Assembly (NCBI GenBank): GCA_903813345.2
Contig: CAIIXF020000009.1
Coordinates: 25,148,740-25,212,739 of the forward strand
Reading direction: 5' to 3'
DNA from: Owenia fusiformis
Taxonomy: Eukaryota > Annelida > Polychaeta > Sabellida > Oweniidae
DNA: 64,000 nucleotides
Of the stretch, positions 23,543 through 36,700 are shown piece after piece. A program made the translations under genes and the position numbers. Every line of letters begins with the position of its first letter. Positions within the stretch are counted from its first letter, which is position 1. The notes under the pieces are model-generated. The model did no database searches and had not been told where the DNA came from. It saw only the letters and a program-made list of their open reading frames with translations.

Positions 23543-24845
23543 TTAAGCAACTGTTCCTGCTTTTGAATCCAGCATTTGTTTAATAGATAGTCCTCCAGCC
23601 CCCAACGTTATTATCATAGAGATGGTACAGAAAGCGAATGACCAGTGTAATCCTGGATAATGGGATCCATAAGTGATGAAGCCGGACACCATAAGGATAG
23701 CTGAAACATGATATGGATGAACAAATTAGAGAATATACGTCATCATATCGCCAGTTTTACGGCGGAAAGCATAAAGGATAAATATGCAATTAAATACAAT
23801 GTAATTTGTAGATATCACTGCAGCTTCGTTGTGTTTTAATACATTTGATACCACTATTCGTCATAAACACCGCCACATGTTTAACCTTACCTAACTGATA
23901 CGAATGTAACAATCGTCAAAAAAAAAACAATCGGAAATTCTTTTAGAAAATCAGTTACAGGATTCGAACCCCATGATTTTACAAACAATTATTTAAAATT
24001 GAAAATAATTACAGGCAATTTTTCCAGTGTCCTCCGTGATAAGTCTCTCTCTTTTATGTAATAATATCAGAACAATATACCTGTTATGAAACATGAAGAG
24101 ATCAGAGCACGGAGACTTTTGTTTTTGTTAATCGTATGTACAGTCATGTAGATGACAGTGGCTGCAAGGCATACGACCAGGCCTATTAGACCTAATGTAG
24201 TGAGAATCTGTGCCCCTATCAACCATGGTCCTGAAATAATATGGCAGGTTCAAGTCAATTGTCATGTTATCCACAAAAAGTTTGGAGACTATAACAATAT
24301 GTCACCACTTACCACTTGTGGTGACATAACTAGGGGTCGTATCTCCTGAAGCAATATCAACGGAGTGGAATTTATTAGTGCAGTGGCTTGTGTCCCCGCT
24401 TGTGTCTCACAGTAATCCATGGTGGTCAAAATATTTCACGTTTACGTAAACTTATACAAGTTCCTCTAAAAATCGTGTAGTTTAACATCCATGTTCAAGT
24501 TATGCGTAATAATGGTAGAAAAACCAAAATAATTTAGAGGGGAATTTTATCCCGTGTTGTCATGATATTTCAACTTCTCTTAAAAACGCGATTCTTAACT
24601 TCAGTATTACCTTGTTTGGGCGCCCGACATTGGCAAGTACTCCAAAGGCCTTGATGCGTTTCTCCCTGTACACTCCAACTGGTACCAAGAAACCCAACTG
24701 CGTAGATCAGAAGAGAGACTCCAAGCAAAGAGAATATAATCCCTGTAAGTCCGCGGAAGCTTATTCTATGAACAGCCACTTGAGGTGTAATTTGTTCTGG
24801 TTCCGTTTCGTTCTTACCAGTCTGAGTATCACTACTTTCGTGCAT
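23543..24845 (-). CDS. Claudin/PMP22-like four-transmembrane protein
   Basis: Four exons encode 191 residues: 24611-24845, 24313-24345, 24081-24230 and 23543-23700 (stop TAA at 23543-23545). All junctions are GT-AG and phase-consistent, totalling 576 nt. After a hydrophilic N-terminus, TM1 spans about residues 32-52. The first extracellular loop has W57, GLW66-68, C71 and C73, the W-GLW-C-C signature of the claudin/PMP22/EMP family. TM2 lies in PWLIGAQILTTLGLIGLVVC, TM3 and TM4 in the last exon and a half (ALISSCFITGAILMVSGFI; HWSFAFCTISMIITLGAGGL). These proteins form or modify cell-cell contacts or act as channel accessory subunits; which applies here cannot be told. Exon 2 is only 33 nt and overlaps a mobile-element hairpin, so the loop may exist in longer and shorter forms: skipping it keeps frame. 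Confidence 0.88.
24282..24327. mobile_element. Hairpin-ended element fragment, copy F, overlapping claudin-like exon 2
   Basis: TTTGGAGACTATAACAATAT is followed by GTCACCACTTACCACTTGTG and GTGACAT, the end signature shared with copies near 38484-38516 and 41853-41884. The hairpin loop holds the exon 2 donor (GTAAGT on the minus strand). Confidence 0.7.
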
Positions 24846-26615
24846 TTTTGCATTTCTTTTAATTTTATCAGATTTGGAAGGTGTGATCTATCCTTGCTAA
24901 AGATCCATTTTCATAATCTTCTCGTAATCTTTTAGTTTTGTTAAAAAAAAAGAATTCAATGAAAGAAATTCCATCTAATAGGGCATTTTGATATTTTCGA
25001 CAGTCCAAACTTCAATTTAAATGATATACGATTAAGATTGTGCTCAACATTAAATGTAATGGGAACCTTGGGTTAAGTACGATAAAAGTAGAAAGTAAAC
25101 TCAAGGTACTTCAAAAATACAAAGATGGTAAAACGATACGAGTGAACAGGTGTATAACACTAGAAAGGGTCATAAATGTACGTAAAACTCTTGATCGTAT
25201 ATATTATCAACCGATAGAGTATCACACTGAGGGAAGGGCATGCCATCTCATTTTTATGTGTGATAATCTACCACACGGCAATTCACTTTATATCAATACC
25301 ACAAAGATGTGATGATAAATGTTCACAGTATTCCTTTCCTCTCAAGATCAGTTCAAACTGTTCTGAATTTCTACAACATTCTCGAGGTACACGATTGCTA
25401 TACACAAGACAAAATCGTGTTTAATAACTAGCAATACCAATGTTACAACCATCTTACCCGGTCCTTAGTACTCGCAATCCTTGATTATTGATACACTTAT
25501 CTGGAAGGTTATTTGAGCTTACCCGTTGGTATTGATACACTTATCTGTGTTTTTTAGGCCCGAATACTGAGGTTTATTTTTTTAATTATTGAGTCTTATT
25601 CTATTGCATTAATATGTAGTTGACTTTGTAACTACGGACGTGATATGATAGGTCTATTACATAATATGTATATATAAATATCGTGATGATTAATGAATCT
25701 AGATGAAGACTAATCATTAAAACAAACTTAGACGACATTTAATATTTAAAGAAAAATAATTTGATAGATAACTTATGCATGTATAAGTCTCTTAGTAGAC
25801 AGCAAGGACAGCAAGGTATCAATGTTGTTGTCTACGATCCCGGACTCACGCTATTTATTTACAGTTTGTAGATTAAAGATCCTTATTTAAAGACAACGTC
25901 GCCTTTATGAATTATTTAAGACATCAGTAGTCACAGAAATTGATTATCCGAAGAGGATACCGAGTTCTGACCAGCAGACGAACAATTGCAGACATGGGCT
26001 AAGTTTGTTTATTTAACAGTTAGATTTGTTGACTTACTGATCCGTATTGTAATCTCTGGGAAGACGTTATTTTTATTTATTTTATACTTTGTATTTGCGT
26101 CCAATGTAATAAAGTTGATACTTTTATGAACAAAAATTTCATTTTAATGGCCATTTTGTATGCCTTTTATTTCCACACCATGTTTTGATTTTGCCTCGAT
26201 GTTATTGTGTCATAGTGTTTTTGCTATAAAATTCAAGAAATGTCAACTTTTTAATTAAGGAATGTTGGTTACTCTCTTGTGGTAAATCAAATTGTTGATG
26301 ATGTCAACGGATCATGAGATAACACATTGTCCGGGGAACGATATCAATATCAGTTGTATATCGGATAGAAAAATAAATATTATAGTAGATGCTAATTGTT
26401 TGCTCTGAAATAATGTGACTAATGACTATTCCAGCGAATCAGGTAGATATTTCAACGGTTTTCGCGTAATGAAAGAATTTAGTTTTCGTTTCTATTAATT
26501 TGACAAGTAGGGTCGTTGATAAACACATATAACTGTAAAAGTATTTATTGGAAGTAAAAGTATTTATTGGAAGTACTTGTTTTAACAGTCTTTTCGCTTC
26601 TCTTTTTGTCTCTCG
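24846..26615. other. Gene-free AT-rich stretch
   Basis: No coding exon with splice sites and family similarity is seen. Small features only: CACTTATCTG words repeated near 25495 and 25540, and a 17-base direct duplication at 26535-26570 (AAAAGTATTTATTGGAAGT). Confidence 0.4.
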
Positions 26616-26619
26616 ACAG

Positions 26620-26839
26620 GCATAGGCGTAGCCAGGGGGGGGGTTGCGGTGCATAATCAATAAAATAGAACCAAGAAATAGAAGAAGATATAGAAGCTTC
26701 AAGCTCAATTTTGAAGGAAGTTGCATCTTTTGGCTTGCTTTTGCCACGATCGCAACCCCCTCCCCCGACTGAAAACCGTTATTGTTTTTTGGCGATTGCA
26801 CCCCCCCCCCCCCCCGACTGAAAGTTGGCTACGCCCCTG
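26620..26839. mobile_element. MITE with GGCGTAGCCAGGGG termini
   Basis: ATAGGCGTAGCCAGGGGGGG at the left is inverted as GGCTACGCCCCTG at the right, with C/G homopolymers inside each end. The left terminus recurs alone at 28728-28755, and related CCATAGCCAGG ends are at 37138-37316 and 34283-34312. Confidence 0.75.
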
Positions 26840-26867
26840 AACATGGATAATAGGGGCACTATTACGC

Positions 26868-26955
26868 TGCGTGCAGAGTCTAATTATAAACTACGAGAAG
26901 ACGAAACTCTCATTTAAGAAGTGAAGTCGAACAAATGCAAAGGGTAGGGTATTAT
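26868..26955. mobile_element. Internally deleted relative of the 40682-41062 element
   Basis: It begins CTGCGTGCAGAGTCTA and ends AAATGCAAAGGGTA. Both ends match, in reverse orientation, the two ends of 40682-41062, with about 290 internal bases missing. Confidence 0.6.
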
Positions 26956-27245
26956 AGGGATCATATATAGGGGATCATATAAAAGCACGATCTATTTCAA
27001 AACGCCTTTAACTTTTGTACTTCAACTGTTGCCCTTTGTGCATTTCAAAAATAAAATATCTTAATCTGATTTGTTCCACCTTTCTTTTCGCTCAGTTCTG
27101 CAATATTATCGTCATGTCCATATGTTGTTTAGGAGTATGTCATTTGCGAAATAGCTGTAAGACATTATGAGAATGAAGATGGGAGTTTCCACGATAATGT
27201 TGTTCACATGATTTTATACACATACCTGCATAACAATCGGAGACA

Positions 27246-28050
27246 GAAGTCTTAATATTGTCTAATCAAAAAATAAGAATCTAAAATTTAATGATAACAA
27301 AAGGATTAATTGCTTAGTTCTCTTTGTCTTAGTCTTTGTTTTCTTAAATGCGGAAGTGTACCAACATCACCTAGATTACATAAGAGATCATCTAACAGTC
27401 TAAAATTGCTTTTAATTGCAAGTTAATGCATTCCGATCAAAATTTGTATACCTGTAATTTGGGGGGGGGCGATGTTACATCACATAACTACAACGTTCAT
27501 ATAGAAATATACAATAAGCATGTCCGTATAAAAGTAGTCTTGCTTAAAAGACCCTGTACTCCCCCCCCCCCTTTATCCTTCTCTCTCTGTATATTGCCAG
27601 GTAAAGAGAGTGAAGGTGACGGGGGGGGGGGGTGGATACAGTCTTTGAGCAAGACTAGTATAAAAGCTAAAATTATAAAAACTCATTTCAAAGTCATTCT
27701 GTTCATGGAAGCGTCAAGTTATGAAAAACAATGCTAAACACTCAAACAAATCGACTTGATTACCTTTGATAACTTCTTGAGAGGAAATGGACAAATGTAT
27801 TTTTCGAACTCATTAGCACGTCTGTCTGATTGAAATACTATTTTTTAAATACAAACATAAATGATTTAATCTTGGTCAGAAGTCTGAACATTGTCCAACA
27901 AAATAATAAGAATCTAACATTCAATGATTACAAAAGGATTAATTGCTATATAGTCTTTGTCTTAGTCTTTGTTTTTCTAACGGCGGAAGTGTACCAACAT
28001 CACCTTGATTACAGAAGAGATCATCTAACAGTCTAAAATTGCTTTTAATT
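27246..28050. repeat. Direct duplication of a 170-bp segment (27246-27420, 27876-28050)
   Basis: Both copies share AACAAAAGGATTAATTGC-type sequence, TCTTTGTCTTAGTCTTTG, GCGGAAGTGTACCAACATCA and AGATCATCTAACAGTCTAAA. In both, the frame around EVYQHH stays open to the same stop, but there is no sign of a gene. The spacer holds G and C homopolymers (27460-27640). Confidence 0.7.
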
Positions 28051-29930
28051 CCCGGGTTTTAATTACATTTTATGTATAGACTTTTTGCCTCTATTCTCAT
28101 TTTTAAACCTGTTTCTGTTTGCGTATTTAACAATTGTGATAAATTATTCAGTTAGTGTCGAAATCAAAACAATTTTCTACATTAATAGTCCCCTCCTCTT
28201 GCACTGACTAAATATTAAAATAAGCCAGTCTGATTGCGAATTTACAAATCCTGTAAAAGTAGCTTCAAACCGCTTTTTAATCAGAGAAAACAATAAGTTA
28301 ATTCATCTGATTGCGAAAATACGAATCAATCTGATTATCTGATCTCCATGCTATTTGATTCGTGCATTATCTACAAGTCAGTCGGGCAAGGGTGAAATTA
28401 TTTCATTTGAAAACAGAAATAAATATCAGAACCCCTCTAGAAGCATAACTATTCGGAAGAGATTCATACAAAAATAACTGATGAAGGGTCGCACGCAATG
28501 CACGCATCCCTCTCCTCCTCCTCCGTGTTTGCCCACACACGACCATATTTGACAATTTTTCTAAAAGCGTTTTCCCCGGGAATAAAGGTGTAGCGGTTGC
28601 CAGAAGTCGCACAGCTTGGGAGTCAGGGTATCCTGATCCATGCCTCAACGCCTGACGGGTCTGATATTTAGAGGGGGTGCAAAAATTATTAGGGGGCGGG
28701 GTAAACGTGAAAGTTGCCAAAATATCCATAGGCGTAGCCAGGAGGGGGGGGGGGTGCGATAATTAATTACAGTTCTTTTTGCAATAAAAACTGGTATGTT
28801 TATGCAAATTCCGATTGGACTAATATAAAGGGATATTGTTTCATTATATGGACTTGAGAAAGTCCGACATACTCATTGCTTTCAACCCAAAACTTAAAAT
28901 AGGAAGTTATCAAGATCCCAAGAACACGATCGCTACTTAAACAATACGTTTGTAAAATCCCAGCGATCGAAATGCAATCAAACTTTCGCAATCAGGTGCT
29001 TAATTAGTCTTTTGATCTCTAAAGTTTTATGACTGAACTTTTCAATGAACTCGTGAGAAGCAAACGCAATCATCATATAAACATTTTTCTAGTAAATCTA
29101 AAATAGAGTAAAACCCAGGGAAAAAGATCGCGTGGTTATTTGATTATTTCATAGGAATTAGGCATATTTCAATTTTGAAATAACAAAAGTCAGTCTCTGA
29201 AGAATTTTCCAAGCATTCCCTGCTTCGATGCGTTTTTATTGCAAGGGCCGTTTAGCGCCGATATGAATTCATTAGGGCATTAGGGTTGTGCTTTATTTGT
29301 TTTATTTATATAAATGTTATGAAATGTGTATGACACTTTAATGAATTATTTTTAGGGTTACAATGCATATTTGACTTTTCCCTCTAAACGTTTAAAATTC
29401 ATCTTTATACTTTTCTTAGTTTGATTCAATAAAATTAACATTGGATCCCAGACAGTTATCAAATTCTCAGACATTTGATTAATATAGATATTTGTACTTC
29501 CTTTGACCAGTGGCTGGTGTGACTGAGATTCGAATCTAATCTGTTTCATTTTTATGTAAATTGAGAGGAATAAAGTTTTATTTTAAGCGTTTTAACAATC
29601 TTAACGTTTGGCGTGCAGCTCAACTTAATACACAATCTAAGGACTAAATACAGAAATAAGAACATGCCTTTTATTTGTTATTCAAGCTCGAGCAATATCC
29701 CCGGCGTTATAAAACCAAAATAACTGCGGTTAGGTAGCATCTTGATTACAGTATAGACAGGCCATCTTATTTCTAGGAATTATTTCTGCCTCTCATTCCT
29801 TAAACCGGCTTCGTTAAACAGTGCCAAAATATTTAAGTCGGAGCCAAAAACAAGACTATTTTTATATTTAAATCCCCTCACCTTGTCAATGTCTATGCCT
29901 GCATCTGGTTTTCCCACCTTTGGGAGGGAG
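28051..29930. other. Gene-free stretch with a solo MITE end
   Basis: 28728-28755 carries ATAGGCGTAGCCAGGAGGGG, the terminus of the 26620 element, with GC-richer sequence to its left (28480-28700). The rest is AT-rich with no exon recognised. Confidence 0.4.
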
Positions 29931-30067
29931 CCAATATACACGTAGATTACTTACTGGCCATGGACAGGGGGGGGGCACAGAAACGAACATTCTGGGGTCA
30001 TAAGGGATAACTGGGGAAGGGGGGGGGGTGGTGAATAGTGAAGTCCGGGAGTGAAGTTAAGGGGTAC

Positions 30068-30390
30068 TGAAATCTTTCTTTTGATATTTAGTGCTTGAAT
30101 GGAGACTTGTTTCCACTCCCCGCATTCTAGTAGAATTTAAATATTTGATCCAAAGGAGTTATTTTAAATCAAACTTGCATTCCGATTAATTAACACTCCC
30201 ATGATTGTACCGCTTCACTATTGTCTAAGATAATTATAATGAATTCACGGGACACTATAGTCTTCCTTTTAAACTTTAGTGGTTGGATGGAGACTTGTTT
30301 CCCCACCCCGTACACTAGTAAATTTGTAAATTTAAATTATTTGATTTAGGGAGGTATTTGCAATCCAACTCTGATGATGCAAGACTAGTC
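30068..30390. repeat. Direct duplication of about 120 bp
   Basis: Copies at 30068-30200 and 30248-30390 share AATGGAGACTTGTTTCC / GATGGAGACTTGTTTCC, CCCCG..C.CTAGTA and TTTAAAT.ATTTGAT, and differ at many bases, so the duplication is old. The region between 29940 and 30050 has G homopolymers. Confidence 0.55.
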
Positions 30391-32460
30391 AGCCAAGACT
30401 AAATTATGAACTTATTATCATTTAGACTATTGAGTTCATTAAATTATAATTCCATAGATATCATATTTAATCCTATCAACACAATAATGGTATTAATTGG
30501 CATGATATGTAATCAGAGACGGTTTAAAAAGTTGTTTAGATTAATGATAGTATTAGGAAAAATCCTAATTCAAAGTTTTTGTTCTCTCGCAATCCAGAGC
30601 AAACCACTCGCCGGGCAAGCATTCTTTAACTAACGTGAAGTTTTCACCATGTTGAGCAGTTTTGAAAATTGTCCAATTTGAACCATCGCCTTGTATATTT
30701 TTATAACTGCCCCCCCCCCCCTTGACACTCGAGTGTAAGAATCCTTTCCACACTGTCAATGGTTTTACAAAATAGTTCATGTCAGGAAGGGGGAGGGGTG
30801 AGTGTGGAGAACAATCACTGACTGTGATTTGTATGTATTATTATATCTTGGTTACCCCCATATCTGGCGAGCATTGAACATTATACACTTATCATAAATT
30901 CGTAAAGAATAGTTTTAAAATAAACATGAGTTACTTGTAATTATCAGACCGATCTTTTATGGACAATATTATATATCAGACTCTTTTATGGACAATATTA
31001 TATATGCGAAGAATTATTAAACGCTTGCTGCATGCAAACATACAACACTTTTTAATTGGAATACTTTACTTAGTTAATTAACACAGTAGTCATATGACAC
31101 ACGGATAAGACGTAACTGGTCCAAGGATAAACTCTATCTATCTCTCAATAGAGTGAACTTTTTATTCCTGAGAATTAGTAGTTAGTCGTGGTTATTACTT
31201 ATGGATAACACATAAAGTATTCTTTCTTAGTAGTGCTTACAAAATAGTGTTTCCCGTTGTGATAATGAAAAGTATTTTATTTGACTCAGATTAATTATTA
31301 GTTTTTCAGATTGATTAGTCGGAGTGCTGTGTTACTTTTTGATTTAGTGAATAAATATCTTTAGATAAAAAAAACATAAATAAAAACATACTACGACACA
31401 GCTACAGCATTTAGGATTCTAGTTGTAAGAATAACAATAACAAGTCTCTCATGTGTTTGACTATAAAAATATATTTAAAGCTAAAAAGCGCATTTAATTA
31501 TAACATAATGCATACATATCAGTGCATTGGCACATTAACACGATAACAGTTTCATAACCTAAGCTATCATCCATGAAAACATGTTTTGAATTAATAAACA
31601 TTGATTGAAAACACATTAAACACATTTGTAACTCAATGCAGGTACTACAAGTCTTAATAGTACGGAGATTTCGTTCTGAAAATGTTTTTGATTGGGACAA
31701 ATCTTCACTAGAAAGTAGTGTTCACTGTTCACTTATAGAGTTTTACTGCATGTGTACATACAACATTAAAGAATTGTCCGACCCTAAGTGATGAATGCAT
31801 CACTTTTAGGAAAGCGTATGGTTATTTTTGTAATACTGTTCATATGATATCGGCTTCTGTTTTTTTTATAATGCAACCAGTTAATTCTTTAATTAATTAA
31901 AGGGGGTGTTCACTATCACAATATATAGTAGCAATTTGTCTCCATCATTGTTGCACTTGATTCAAGTAGGCTATAAAAACATTCAAATGTGTGTACTTTT
32001 ATATTCACAATTGAAAGGTAAATTAAATGTGACGCCCCCTAATACATGTAATAATGACTATATAACTGTAAATATATACTGGCGCAATGTGTCAATACGT
32101 TCAAGATAAGGTCAGAATATTAGTTTTCACACAGAACATAATATGCAATTGAAGCTTAGATCCCTCCCACTGTTTGTCTCTATAGCCTCTAATAATTGTA
32201 TCGTACATGTATTTATTAATTGTCCTTGCTCAGGTAATTGTCTCTGTCGTATGGGGAGTTTGGCAAATATGAACATTATGTTCTCCTTTTACATGTATAA
32301 ATGATACTTCTTATAAAGACGCATCTTCTCTACCATGTAATGTAAATTTAGTATATCCTCTACCTTTCATTTGTGGAACTTCCTAGGTTAATGTGTAGGT
32401 TATTATTGCATAAGAATAAGGAGGGAAACTTAATTACCCTATACAGACTGTGATATGAGC
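30391..32460. other. Gene-free stretch
   Basis: No supported gene. Contains a 29-base direct repeat near 30955-31005 (TCTTTTATGGACAATATTAT) and the weak receptor-like fragment reported as a finding. Confidence 0.4.
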
Positions 32461-32462
32461 AA

Positions 32463-33265
32463 TCAAAAGCGGTGCCGACATTATGACTGTGTGCAAGGTG
32501 GGGATATTAACCGTCATTTTTGAATTTGCATTTGTGATATTTCATAAACTAAGGAATGTTGGGTACTCAATTATAGTCATCCATTTTAGAGGATACCTAA
32601 TAAAAGGGAAATTTTGTCTATAGTCGTATTATCCATTCTTTAACGACGAACTAAGCATTCATCCTTGCTCCATAGCAAAGAATTTGAACAGAGTTTACAG
32701 CCTTCATTCAGTATTGGTGATGAGATGACCAATTGATATAAATTATTTTTGCATTTTGAAAGTTATAAATTTTCTCTGTGAATTAAAAAAATTTAAAACA
32801 TTTATTGGATATGTGCTACCTCTAAACAAGCGGTGCAAATATCGTCACTTTTCCGATATCCGCGCATATCCGAACCGCTTGTTTAGAGATAGCACATTTT
32901 TTGTTTAATGTTTCCAATTTTGTATAAAATTGAACAGAAACCTTTCAACTTTCAAAATGCAAATATGATTTGTATTGATGGGTCATCTCGATCACCAATA
33001 TTGAATGAATGCTGTTTACGCTGTGAAACAGCTGCAATTTCAAATTATTTGCTTTGGAGAGACTATTTCTTGATGTGTCGCTATAGAATGAACTACACAC
33101 CCATTTACACAATTTCTTTTTTTATTAGGGGACCTGTACACATGTATAAATATAATTAAGTACCCAACATGCCTAAGTTGGTGAAATATCACAAAATCAA
33201 ATTAAAAATGACCATTAATATCAGCACCTTGTGCACATGATATCCGCACCGCTTGTTTTCGTATA
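32463..33265. mobile_element. 800-bp foldback element (long imperfect palindrome)
   Basis: The two halves are inverted copies centred near 32858. Outer ends are AAGCGGTGCCGACAT and ATATCCGCACCGCTT; GATATTTCATAAACT pairs with its inverse near 33182, and CATTTTGAAAGTT with AACTTTCAAAATG. The innermost 85 bases (32812-32897) form a tighter palindrome with ACCTCTAAACAAGCGGT and its mirror. No coding content. A fresh tail-to-tail insertion of two copies would look the same. Confidence 0.75.
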
Positions 33266-33741
33266 GCACATTCTGCATAGAGTGCTAATACAGGAATATT
33301 ATGCAATACATGCAAAATTTGAATCACTCTTATATGAGGTAATGCACAACCCTTCACAAGACTAATTGACTATATCTCACTCTACATTACAGTTAAACCT
33401 CTAGACTCAATGAGCCAATCAGAGTCTGTTATTCATTGAAGATGATTCTAAATACATGTATGTGTGAAGATATTACAATGGCTCTGCAGTGCTCCGATTA
33501 TTTAAACACCCAACTGTAAAATGACCAGTTTTTATCAGAGGATGGGCATGGAGTACCCAATATGTTTAGGGTAATTGTATACCATTCAGAGGGCAACAGC
33601 ACTTATGACGCAGCTGGTGTTCAGTAGTTCAGATCCTAAATGATTCATTGTACGTCCTGATACTGGTTTCATGTATCAATATTCATTAAAATAATTTCAA
33701 AAACATGTCACGTTAAGAATAATTTCAAAAACATGTTTCAA

Positions 33742-36700
33742 TCAAGAATTGTGTTCATCTAAGAAGTGCCAGTCATTGATGTCAGAATGCATACTTGATG
33801 TCATAGCAGGATCTTGAAACGATGTCAGCAGATCAGTTAACCTGGAAGGACATATTCAGTTATTGATCAATTAAATCAATATAATATATTGAGATATCAT
33901 TCTTATTTAAAATTGCATCAATATCTGAAATGTTATATTCTGTTTTATCGAAGATCAAAATATTTGGCTGATCAAACGAGAGTGTCAATAAGATGAGCCG
34001 TAATAGTTTTTTGTATAATACAAACTCAAAATATTAGTCTTAAACAATGAACAATATCCCCCATATCTGGTGCAAGAATAATTAAAATGTTTTATCTCAC
34101 TTTTTTCAATTAAGTATTTTGTTTCAAACATAAAATGTGATTTTAGATGGAATGACAAATGAGATAACATACATTTTTTATATTTTCTTGTCACTAATCA
34201 AGAGATATAAAAACATGTTCAGGTCAGGCTCAAAGTCAAAGCCTTTACCTACATACAAAAAATTGAGAGGGATATACTTGCACCATCCCCCCCCCCGGCT
34301 ATGGACCTGCAGGTGTACAAAGTATTACAGATTCTGTATGTCAATGAAAATATACATGCACTGAATGCTTTGTACCTGTGTCTCGTTGACTGGTTCCTAT
34401 CTATCAAGAGTAATGACTCTTCTTTGTTCTTTTCCAGTATAGATGATGTAGGTTCTGTCTGTATGCTTGGGTTAGTAGTGTATTTGGCTGACTCTTGGGC
34501 ATTGAGGGGTCCTATCTCTTCTGTTTTACCCACTGAGGTCATTTTTGCTTGATTTGTCTGAAAAACATCATACAATTTAGGAGGGTGCAAAAGATAAACG
34601 TGAGCTGAGGGTAGTTTTCAAAGAAATTGTTCAATTTTGGAACCTCTGACTGCTTTTCAAAGTCCCTATATGAAGTTAATTCTAAAACTTTGCATGGGGC
34701 CTTTAAACTTCAATTACTTTGATTTTGATGTCTCAGATGCTAATACCAAACATTTCCTTTAATTTTACTAAAACACATTTTAAAATCATACCGCCACTTT
34801 AACTAGTTTCCAAATGTCCTGTTGTCTCTGGTGCTGATGGAGAGAGAGTTTATTAAGAGCTGCCTTTATGTTTAGCAGAGCATGCTCCAAAGGTGATATC
34901 AATACAGATATTTCGCACCTACAACTGGCTAGTTTCCTATATAAAAAATTGAACTAATGTTAAAATTTAATCAGAGATTAAATATAATACATGAATATAC
35001 ATTTTAGATGTTGATGAGTCAAAGTGACCCCAAACAGTAGCTGTTTCAATATGAAATAAATTATAGGTATTAATTTAAAATCAGAGCCATGATATTTTGA
35101 TTTTTGGGTAGCTGGATTTTTGTAGATTGTATCCTGATTGTGTAATGCTAGATCAAAGGAGCAATTCTACCTTAAAGAGTGCATATGAAGCTCTCTTCTA
35201 CAAGAACAAATTGTAGAAAAGGTTGTGCATTAGTTGGTAATTTGTAAAAATAGGACTCGCAGAAACAACAACAAATTGTAAATCAATGTTACATAAAACC
35301 ATGGGCTTCAAAGTTGAAAGTCCATGATAAAACACAAGAGAGAGGTCATAGGTTCCACAAAAATGTTGTCTTACCCTAAATGTTGATAGAGTTCATTAGT
35401 TAGGATCTCTTGTTGTTTGAGGCAGCGGAACAAAATTTTCACCATATTTGAATTATCAGACATCATAGTTCGCTGATCTGAAAAATAAATTATACAAAAC
35501 TGCCCATAAATGTTAGTTGACCCAGTATCTTTAACATCCAAATTGTCACATGTAAAAAAGAATTTCAGAAAAAATGTTCATTGCGTTCATTTAGACTGAC
35601 TAGTGAAATATAATAAACAAGGCGTAAAAATATAAATTTTCCCATTTGTTATAGACGCTGAATGCCAAACACCAACTGCCGAACTCCAAACAATGAACAC
35701 CTACCACCAAACACTGTCCAAAAAAGACTATAACAATTGTATGGTTGTGACAAAAAATGGAAATCTAATCATAAAAGCAAATATAATTTCAATATTCTTA
35801 CCCTTTGGTTTTTTAACTAAGTCTTCATATAATTGTAATGCCTTTTTTTCTCTGAAATAAAATACAAATTACATTTATCTTTGAGATTCCAAAACTTACA
35901 GTATAATGACAGAAATCCTAATAAAGTACTTGAACACGCCGAGTCAAGCGTTAGTCTGGACTTCACGAAGGATACAGAGAAATTGCTTACTGTGTCAAAT
36001 GTAACACTATGGGGAGGTTCAATTTCCTAGCATATTATTAAGCCCAATCAAACTCAATACCATGAGAAAACATCTGAATTTCCAATTAAGTCCATGTATT
36101 GGCCTATATGAGCAAAAAGGGTATTTGCTTAAATTCTAGAAATTTCATGGAAATGTGTGTTCTGTCCCCAGTATCATTTCCAGACAAAGAATAGATGGCG
36201 AACTGGAGGGCTATCTTTTATAAATATCTTACAATTCATCCATGACTAGTAGACTGTCCTTCTGTTTGGATTTAGCATATGGACTTCTCTGAAGCTCAAC
36301 TACACGTTGATTCAATGATGTTGTTTGCTCTTCCAGTTTAGTTACACTATCCCTCTGAAATATAACAATTCATGTAAAGTACTAAAAAGATAACAAAAAA
36401 GATATAGAATAATGAGATAATATCCGGTATAGTGAGATACAATAATGATTCATTAAGGAAGACCTCCATTTGAGATAACATATTAGCTCCTAGGATAATT
36501 CTCCGCCTCTTCTTCACTTACGCTATAGATATAAGGGCTCTAAAGAAGAGAAACATCAACCCCCCCCACAACATGAGAATATAAATGATTCAATAACTTT
36601 ACTTTATTGGTCCAGAGATCCTACCCTGTACTCTGCATCTATTCTCATGAAGGAAATGCCAATTCAACCTCAGAAGTACTGTACATATGTATATACAATG

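Noticed and set aside
33395-33425. SDWLIES reading on the minus strand as the IKK NEMO-binding exon
   Set aside because: The acceptor phase does not fit the preceding exon; the exon at 33742-33841 fits phase, stop and motif spacing.
34249-34375. Unspliced extension of IKK exon 16 as the protein C-terminus
   Set aside because: A CAG/GTACAAAG donor ends the exon in the phase required by the terminal exon, and the extension runs into a MITE end with a G/C homopolymer.
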